Source of the DNA: G965213525 sp965213525
Lineage (GTDB): Bacteria > Actinomycetota > Acidimicrobiia > Acidimicrobiales > Poriferisodalaceae
Direction of reading: 5' to 3'
NCBI GenBank assembly: GCA_965213525.1
Contig: OZ243889.1
Span: 2,790,001 to 2,854,000, forward strand
DNA: 64,000 nucleotides
The notes under the pieces were generated by a model. It ran no database searches and had not been told where the DNA came from. It was given only the letters and a program-made list of their open reading frames with translations. Shown here piece after piece: positions 59,153-64,000 of this stretch (positions are counted from its first letter, which is position 1; the number at the start of each line of letters is the position of its first letter). The position numbers were made by a program, and so were the translations under genes.

Positions 59153-60409
59153 GTGCGGGCAACGGAACACCACCTCGACGAGCGCGCCGTGCGCGCCGTG
59201 GTGGCGGTGCTGGTGGTCGTCGCCTCGGTCTCGCCTGCGACCCTCGGCCTCGGCGCCCACCCGCCCGCCGACGGACTGGCCGTGCTCGTCCTGCGGCTGG
59301 CGCCGGTCGTGGGCGTGGCCGCCCTCGCCGTCGGCGACGGTGTGCGCCTCGACGTGTTCGGTCGGCGGCCCGTGGTGTGGTGGACCGCCCTGGTCGCCTG
59401 GAGCGCGCTCACCGCGCCGTGGTCGATCGACCTCGGTCGCTCGCTCACCACGGTCGCCGGCTGGGCGTGCGCCGGAGTGATCGCTGCCTGGGCCGTCCAG
59501 CGCCTCGGTGCCGACGAGGCGATGCGGGCCCTGCTCGTCGGTCTGGTCACAGCCGTCGTCGGGGGCGTGGCCGTCGAGCTCGTCGCGCCCACCACCCCGC
59601 TGCTCGCTGGGGGTGACGGGCTCGCCGGCATCCACCGCCTCGCCGGCCTGACGCCCGAACCGCTCGACCTGGCCGAGCTCGGTGCCCTCACCGTGGCCGC
59701 CGCCGTGGGGTGCTGGCGCGGCGGGACCATCACCCGCCACTCCGCCGCCGCAACCGCGGCGGTCGGTACCGCCGCCGTCGTCGCGGCCCAGGGCCGCTTC
59801 GCCGTCGCAGTGGTGGCCGGGTGCCTGGTCGTGGCCGCCGAGCGGCTGCTGACGCGGCGGCGCTTCTACCTGACCGTCACCGTGGCGGCCTCGGTCGGTC
59901 TGCTCGCCGTCGTCGGGTTCGGGTCACAGCTCGCCTCGGTGGCTGCCAGAGAGCGCGACGCCAGCGACCTCACCAACCTCAACGACCGTGTCGACGTGTT
60001 GTGGCCGATGGCCTTCGAGGTCGCCGGTGAGCGCCCCGTGATCGGCTGGGGTGCGGGCACCGTGGAGGTCGCCACCGAGCTGGCCGACATCCGCCGGTGG
60101 CGCGTGCGGGTGCTGGCCGCCCACAACCGGGCCATCGACGTCGTCGTCGGTGGCGGGTGGGTGGCGCTCGCCCTGTGGGTCGCCGGCGTGATCGATGCCG
60201 TGGTCCACGGGGTCAGGCGCCGGGTCTCGTCCTCGCTGGCGGTCACCGGCACAGCCGTGCTGGCCCTGGCGATGATCGGCCCAGGCAGCGAGGCGGCGAT
60301 CACCGACCCGGCCGTGCTCGTCGCCGCCGTCGTGGTCGTCGGGGTGGCGGCGAGCCCGACCACCTCGAGTCCGGCACTCGCCAGGGCCGGGCGGGGTGAA
60401 CTTGAATGA
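59153..60409 (+). CDS. O-antigen ligase/polymerase (Wzy-like) membrane protein
   Basis: This 418-residue protein has about ten helices and the Wzy_C region LNDRVDVLWPMAFEVAGERP, VIGWGAGT, and later VLAAHNRAIDVVVGGGWVAL, where the arginine and histidine positions are typical of O-antigen ligases and polymerases. GTG at 59153; CACCAT lies six bases upstream. The stop is four bases before the gmd start, so the two probably serve surface polysaccharide synthesis. Confidence 0.8.
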   Translation: MRATEHHLDERAVRAVVAVLVVVASVSPATLGLGAHPPADGLAVLVLRLAPVVGVAALAVGDGVRLDVFGRRPVVWWTALVAWSALTAPWSIDLGRSLTTVAGWACAGVIAAWAVQRLGADEAMRALLVGLVTAVVGGVAVELVAPTTPLLAGGDGLAGIHRLAGLTPEPLDLAELGALTVAAAVGCWRGGTITRHSAAATAAVGTAAVVAAQGRFAVAVVAGCLVVAAERLLTRRRFYLTVTVAASVGLLAVVGFGSQLASVAARERDASDLTNLNDRVDVLWPMAFEVAGERPVIGWGAGTVEVATELADIRRWRVRVLAAHNRAIDVVVGGGWVALALWVAGVIDAVVHGVRRRVSSSLAVTGTAVLALAMIGPGSEAAITDPAVLVAAVVVVGVAASPTTSSPALARAGRGELE

Positions 60410-60413
60410 CCCG

Positions 60414-61379
60414 ATGCCACGCGCGCTGATCACGGGGATCAACGGCCAGGACGGGTCCTACCTCGCCGAGCTGTTGTTGTCCAAGGACTACGAGGTGGCC
60501 GGCACGATCCGTCGCACCTCCTCGCCCGATCTCTCGCGCATCGCCCACCTCGGCGATCGCGTCACCCTGCTCGGCGCTGATCTGACCGACAGCGGTTCGC
60601 TGGTGAGGGCCCTGCGCGACTTCGCGCCCGACGAGGTCTACAACCTCGCCGCCCAATCCTTCGTCAAGGCCAGCTTCGACCAGGCCGAGGTGACCGGGGA
60701 GGTCACCGCGCTCGGGGTGGCCCGCCTGCTCGAGGCCGTGCGCCAGCACGCGCCCGAAGCCCGCTTCTACCAGGCATCGAGCTCAGAGATGTTCGGGCTG
60801 GTCCAAGAGGTGCCCCAGACCGAGGACACCCGGTTCTGGCCCCGGTCCCCCTACGGCGTGGCCAAGGTGTACGCCCACTGGCTGACCGTCAACTACCGCG
60901 AGTCCTACGGGCTGCACGCCAGCTCGGGCATCTTGTTCAACCACGAGTCACCCCGGCGGGGCGACGAGTTCGTCACCCGCAAGATCTCCCGGGCCGTTGC
61001 CAGCATCGCCGCCGGACGTGCCGAGAAGCTGGCGCTCGGCAACCTCGACGCTCGCCGCGACTGGGGCTTCGCCGGTGACTACGTCGAAGCCATGTGGCGC
61101 ATGCTGCAGCGCGGCGAGCCCGGTGACTACGTCGTCGCCACGGGTGAGACCCACTCGGTGCGGGAGTTCTGCGAGGTCGCGTTCGCCCACGTCGGACTCG
61201 ACTGGTCATCGCACGTGGTCGTCGACCCCACCTACTTCCGGCCCGCCGAGGTGGACCTGTTGATCGGCGATGCGTCTCGGGCGCACGAGGCCCTCGGCTG
61301 GCGTCCCACGGTCGGCTTCGCCGAGCTGGTCGCCATGATGGTCGACGCCGACCTGGCGGCGCTGCGCGCCTCGGGCTGA
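60414..61379 (+). CDS. gmd: GDP-mannose 4,6-dehydratase
   Basis: This 321-residue SDR enzyme makes GDP-4-keto-6-deoxymannose. It has RALITGINGQDGSYLAELLL, VYNLAAQSFVKASFDQAEVT, YQASSSEMFGLVQEVPQTED, PRSPYGVAKVYAHWLTVNYR (YxxxK), and ILFNHESPRRGDEFVTRKIS. ATG at 60414 starts the Rossmann fold; GTG at 60396 is possible. The protein is slightly shorter than most Gmd. The stop codon is the start of a 16-bp tandem repeat. Confidence 0.9.
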   Translation: MPRALITGINGQDGSYLAELLLSKDYEVAGTIRRTSSPDLSRIAHLGDRVTLLGADLTDSGSLVRALRDFAPDEVYNLAAQSFVKASFDQAEVTGEVTALGVARLLEAVRQHAPEARFYQASSSEMFGLVQEVPQTEDTRFWPRSPYGVAKVYAHWLTVNYRESYGLHASSGILFNHESPRRGDEFVTRKISRAVASIAAGRAEKLALGNLDARRDWGFAGDYVEAMWRMLQRGEPGDYVVATGETHSVREFCEVAFAHVGLDWSSHVVVDPTYFRPAEVDLLIGDASRAHEALGWRPTVGFAELVAMMVDADLAALRASG

Positions 61380-61456
61380 GCTGGCAGAGCGCTGAGCTGG
61401 CAGAGCGCTGAGCTGGCAGAGCGCTGAGCTGGCAGAGCGCTGAGCTGGCAGAGCGC
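61377..61456. repeat. 16-bp tandem repeat, five copies
   Basis: TGAGCTGGCAGAGCGC is repeated five times without a mismatch from 61377 to 61456. The TGA of the first unit is the gmd stop codon, and every unit carries another TGA. It ends at TGAGCCTG. Nothing else is seen until the operator at 61513. Confidence 0.9.
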
Positions 61457-61512
61457 TGAGCCTGCGAGGCCGTCCGTCACCGTGCCAGGCGCCGTGGCGG
61501 CTCTGGCGTGTC

Positions 61513-61539
61513 GAAGTTACCGGGCGGTAGCTTCAGCTC
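61513..61539 (+). promoter_or_regulatory. Operator-like inverted repeat and -10 box of the dehydrogenase gene
   Basis: GAAGTTACC, GGGC, GGTAGCTTC (61513-61534) has 9-bp arms with one mismatch; TAGCTT (61528-61533) lies in the right arm six bases before ATG 61540. TetR-type regulators of acyl-CoA metabolism bind sites of this kind. Confidence 0.45.
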
Positions 61540-62391
61540 ATGGGCATCCAACGAGTCGGCATCTGTGGATCGGGGATCATGGGTAGCGGGGTGGCCCAGG
61601 TGGCCGCCACCGCCGGTCTCGAGGTCGTGCTGCGCTCGCGCACCGCAGCCACCGCCGACGACACCGTGGCTGCGGTGCGCGCCCGCCTCGACAAGCTGGT
61701 CGCCAGGGACAAGATGTCAGCTGCAGACCGTGACGCGGCGGTCGCTCGCATCACCCCGACCGAGGCGTTGGCCGACCTCGCCGAGTGCGACCTCGTGCTC
61801 GAATCGGTGGTCGAGGACCTGGCGGTCAAGCGAGCGCTGTTCGGCGAGCTCGACCGGGCCTGCAAGCCCTCCACCATCTTGGCCACCAACACCTCGACGC
61901 TGCCGGTCATCGAGTTGGCCGCGGCGACCGAGCGCCCCGACCGGGTGGTCGGCGTGCACTTCTTCAACCCCGCCCACGCCATGTCGCTGGTCGAGATCGT
62001 CCGGCCGCTGACCGCCGACGACGGTGTCATCAGCGAGGCCACGGCCTTCGCCGTGGCGTGTGGCAAGGCGCCGGTCGAGGTGCGCGACGAGGCCGGCTTC
62101 GTGGTCAACGCCCTGCTCTTCCCCTACCTCAACTCGGCGGTGGCCATGTGGGAGCGGGGCACCGCCACGATGGAGGACATCGACGCCGCCATGTGCGGCG
62201 GGGCGAACTTCCCGATGGGCCCATTCGCCCTGCTCGACCTGGTGGGTCTCGACACCTCGGTGGCGATCCTCGATGCGCTGCACGCCGAGTTCGGTCGGCC
62301 GGGCGATCTGGCCGCACCGACCCTGCGGCGCCTGGTCGCCGCCGGGCGCCTCGGTCGCAAGACCGGACGGGGCTTCTACTCCTACGACTGA
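61540..62391 (+). CDS. 3-hydroxybutyryl-CoA dehydrogenase-like protein
   Basis: This 283-residue NAD enzyme has VGICGSGIMGSGVAQVAATA, LVLESVVEDLAVKRALFGEL, ATNTSTLPVIELAAATERPD, VGVHFFNPAHAMSLVEIVRP and RDEAGFVVNALLFPYLNSAV, with the catalytic histidine in HFFNP. The C-terminal LGRKTGRGFYSYD is typical. ATG at 61540. It oxidises a 3-hydroxyacyl-CoA, in butyrate or fatty-acid metabolism. Confidence 0.9.
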   Translation: MGIQRVGICGSGIMGSGVAQVAATAGLEVVLRSRTAATADDTVAAVRARLDKLVARDKMSAADRDAAVARITPTEALADLAECDLVLESVVEDLAVKRALFGELDRACKPSTILATNTSTLPVIELAAATERPDRVVGVHFFNPAHAMSLVEIVRPLTADDGVISEATAFAVACGKAPVEVRDEAGFVVNALLFPYLNSAVAMWERGTATMEDIDAAMCGGANFPMGPFALLDLVGLDTSVAILDALHAEFGRPGDLAAPTLRRLVAAGRLGRKTGRGFYSYD

Positions 62392-62410
62392 GCCGCCTGC
62401 GAGCGATGTC

Positions 62411-63037
62411 CTACGACTGAGCGACGCGGCCTCGGACGACCTGGTGGGAGCCGTCGGGGGCGATGTCGAGGCGATCGGCGCTGGCCAGCACGACGAGCTC
62501 GACCCCCGAGGGCAACAGGCGCCGCGTGCGGTGCTCCCGGTCGTCGCTGAAGCGCTCGGCCTGGGTCACGACCGTCACGCCGCGCACCAGACCGAACCCG
62601 ACGGCGAAGGCGCCCCCGCGCGGGTCGACCATCGGATCGCACAGCACTCGAGCCGACGCCCCCGAGGCGACCAGGACGGCGCCCCCGTCGTGGGCTTGGC
62701 GCAGCGCATCGAGCACCGGCGACCGCTTCAGGGTCGCTTCGAGGTGCATCGTCGAACCGTCGACCAGGACGATGAGGGCGGCGTCGGCGATGCGGGCCGC
62801 ACTCACGGTGTCTGCGGCGTCCGAGCGGGTCAGCACCTCGACCACGTCGACCGTGGCGTCCATGGCGCCGTAGTGGGTGGCCGCCCGTTCCATCAGCCGC
62901 TCGGGGCGTTCGTAGGCTGCGGCGGTCGGCACGATCGTCACGGTGCGGGCTGCCAGGCCGTCGAGCAGGCGGGCGTCGAGCTCGGCGTGGGCGCCGGTGA
63001 ACTCGTCGCCGCCGAGCAGGTGCAGCGGTCCGGCCAC
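62411..63037 (-). CDS. Peptidase S51/type 1 glutamine amidotransferase-like protein
   Basis: This 208-residue protein has the S51-like start GPLHLLGGDEFTGAHAELDA and VTIVPTAAAYERPERLMERA, and the region VASGASARVLCDPM where the serine nucleophile is usually in G-x-S-A-G; here it is ASGASAR. The rest matches only weakly. GTG at 63037 lies eight bases after TAGCGT. The function is uncertain; a cyanophycinase-like hydrolase is the closest idea. Confidence 0.65.
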   Translation of the reverse strand: MAGPLHLLGGDEFTGAHAELDARLLDGLAARTVTIVPTAAAYERPERLMERAATHYGAMDATVDVVEVLTRSDAADTVSAARIADAALIVLVDGSTMHLEATLKRSPVLDALRQAHDGGAVLVASGASARVLCDPMVDPRGGAFAVGFGLVRGVTVVTQAERFSDDREHRTRRLLPSGVELVVLASADRLDIAPDGSHQVVRGRVAQS

Positions 63038-63045
63038 GGCGGCCG

Positions 63046-63051
63046 ACGCTA
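63046..63051 (-). promoter_or_regulatory. -10-like box of the S51-like gene
   Basis: TAGCGT on minus, eight bases before GTG 63037. Confidence 0.45.
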
Positions 63052-63105
63052 CCGGTCGGCGGCCCGGGCTCCTGGCACCGGCGGGACCGGCGAGACTCAC
63101 CGGGG

Positions 63106-63816
63106 ATGGACCACGAGGTGCCAGCGACCCGGTGGACCTTCCCGGCCGTCGATGCCGCCGACGACGATGGCCTGGTCGGCATCGGCGCCGACCTCGAGCC
63201 CGCCACCCTGGTCGCCGCCTACCGCCAGGGGTTGTTCCCCATGCCGCTCGGTCACACGATCGGGTGGTGGTCACCTGACCCCAGAGGTGTGCTGCCCCTC
63301 GACGGCCTGCGGGTCAGCCGGTCGCTGCGGCGCAGCCTGGGTCGCTACGAGCTGACCGTCGATCGGGCCTTCGACGACGTGGTCGTGGCGTGCGCGGATC
63401 GGCGCCGGCCCCACGGGTGGATCGACCGTCGGGTCCGTCGCGCCTACGGGCGCCTGCACGAGCTCGGGTGGGCACACAGCGTCGAGGCCTGGGACGCCGA
63501 CGGACGCCTCGTCGGCGGGCTGTACGGCGTGGGCATCGGGGGCCTGTTCGCCGGCGAGTCGATGTTCCACCACGCCACCGACGCCTCCAAGGTCGCGCTC
63601 GTCGGGCTCGTCGAGCTGCTGCTCGCCGGGGGCGCGCAGCTGTGCGACGTGCAGTGGACGACTCCGCACCTGCGCTCGCTCGGCGCCGTCGACGTCGCCC
63701 GGTCCGAGTACCTCAGACGTCTCGGACCTGCCGTCGACGCCTCACCGCCGGTCGACTGGACGCCGCGGAACCTGCCGGTCGGCGGCGACGGGCAGGGGTA
63801 CCCTCGGCGCCCATGA
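63106..63816 (+). CDS. aat: Leucyl/phenylalanyl-tRNA--protein transferase
   Basis: This 236-residue enzyme attaches leucine or phenylalanine to basic N-termini for degradation by the N-end rule. It has DGLVGIGADLEPATLVAAYR, GLFPMPLGHTIGWWSPDPRG, VLPLDGLRVSRSLRRSLGRY, HELGWAHSVEAWDADGRLVG, YGVGIGGLFAGESMFHHATD and DVQWTTPHLRSLGA. ATG at 63106. The stop overlaps asd (ATGA). Confidence 0.93.
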   Translation: MDHEVPATRWTFPAVDAADDDGLVGIGADLEPATLVAAYRQGLFPMPLGHTIGWWSPDPRGVLPLDGLRVSRSLRRSLGRYELTVDRAFDDVVVACADRRRPHGWIDRRVRRAYGRLHELGWAHSVEAWDADGRLVGGLYGVGIGGLFAGESMFHHATDASKVALVGLVELLLAGGAQLCDVQWTTPHLRSLGAVDVARSEYLRRLGPAVDASPPVDWTPRNLPVGGDGQGYPRRP

Positions 63817-64000
63817 GGGTCGCGGTCGTCGGCGCAACCGGGCAGGTCGGGGGGGTGGTGCTGCGGCTGTTGGCCGAGCGCCGCTTCGAGGTGAGCGAGC
63901 TGCGGGCCATGGCGTCGTCGCGCAGCGCCGGGTCGACGCTGGGGTGGGGCGAAGCCGACGTCGTCATCGCCGACGCCGAGACGGCCGACTGGTCGGGTCT
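63813..64000 (+). CDS. asd: Aspartate-semialdehyde dehydrogenase, N-terminus (runs off right edge)
   Basis: The 62 codons visible start MRVAVVGATGQVGGVVLRLL and continue ERRFEVSELRAMASSRSAGS, the NADP-binding start of Asd. ATG at 63813 overlaps the aat stop. TACCCT (63799-63804) lies eight bases upstream and may be its own promoter. It would use the product of LysC. Confidence 0.85.
   Translation, partial: MRVAVVGATGQVGGVVLRLLAERRFEVSELRAMASSRSAGSTLGWGEADVVIADAETADWSG

Noticed and set aside
61377..61456. CRISPR array
   Set aside because: The 16-bp, 7-bp, 55-bp and 71-bp arrays are head-to-tail repeats without spacers and no cas gene is present.

Overview
The window is very GC-rich DNA with G or C at most third codon positions, many GTG starts and many 4-base GTGA stop/start overlaps. 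The gene set (F420-type luciferase-like oxidoreductase, tandem ArsA-type ATPases, ethylmalonyl-CoA mutase, acyl-CoA carboxylase beta plus epsilon subunits, several VapBC-like modules) points to a free-living Actinomycetota chromosome, most likely Acidimicrobiia. This placement is an inference from gene content. No transposase, integrase, phage gene or CRISPR array is visible.

Layout, left to right. 1-3003 (minus): Trk potassium uptake (trkA, trkH) and the first codons of a membrane protein. 3205-8850: a branched-chain amino-acid ABC system, with the binding lipoprotein on plus and livHMGF on minus, meeting at a shared hairpin. 8851-9274: non-coding repeats. 9275-13402 (minus): a luciferase-like oxidoreductase, a RidA protein, a possible micro-ORF, an MFS transporter and a decayed hydrolase/DinB fusion. 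13520-18397 (minus): a Mau-like redox cluster (MauE, MauD and a Tat-exported, 12-cysteine protein resembling the methylamine dehydrogenase light chain) plus a repeat lipoprotein. 18625-26271 is accessory DNA: four toxin-antitoxin modules, one of them broken, and a remnant island bounded by a 139-bp duplication of the 5' end of an exonuclease gene. 26356-33142: dienelactone-hydrolase-like protein, a selenocysteine redoxin, an ATP-dependent DNA ligase, a MarR/YceI pair and acyl-CoA carboxylase genes. 33171-46918: a DM13 protein, acyl-CoA dehydrogenase, GH65 phosphorylase with its phosphoglucomutase, an amidotransferase/ATP-grasp pair, a PspC/kinase/response-regulator module, ethylmalonyl-CoA mutase and GalE. 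47063-50796: decaying secreted genes, a phosphoesterase and a CoA-transferase. 50893-55112: tRNA-Pro(CGG), a receiver-like protein, two ArsA ATPases and NfeD. 55193-64000: two more toxin-antitoxin modules, a second selenocysteine redoxin, aspartate kinase, polysaccharide genes, 3-hydroxyacyl-CoA dehydrogenase, an S51-like protein, Aat and the start of asd.

The strongest unusual signal is a pair of paralogous redoxin-like genes (27133-28248 and 55858-56925), each interrupted by one in-frame TGA at the same place, in the context W-TGA-G-C-R. In both, a 6-bp hairpin with the same 5-base loop starts 14 bases after the TGA, and one of its base pairs is exchanged C-G to G-C between the copies. This is what two selenoproteins with a bacterial SECIS would look like. 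Other leads are the Mau-like cluster without a heavy chain, the exonuclease-flanked island, and a TANNNT box 6-9 bases before the start codon of many genes without a Shine-Dalgarno, which suggests widespread leaderless transcription.

Metabolically, ethylmalonyl-CoA mutase, acyl-CoA carboxylase, acyl-CoA dehydrogenase, hydroxyacyl-CoA dehydrogenase and a family III CoA-transferase suggest assimilation of fatty or branched-chain acids through propionyl- and ethylmalonyl-CoA. The Liv transporter and Trk system supply amino acids and potassium. The GH65 enzyme and its phosphoglucomutase handle a disaccharide by phosphorolysis.
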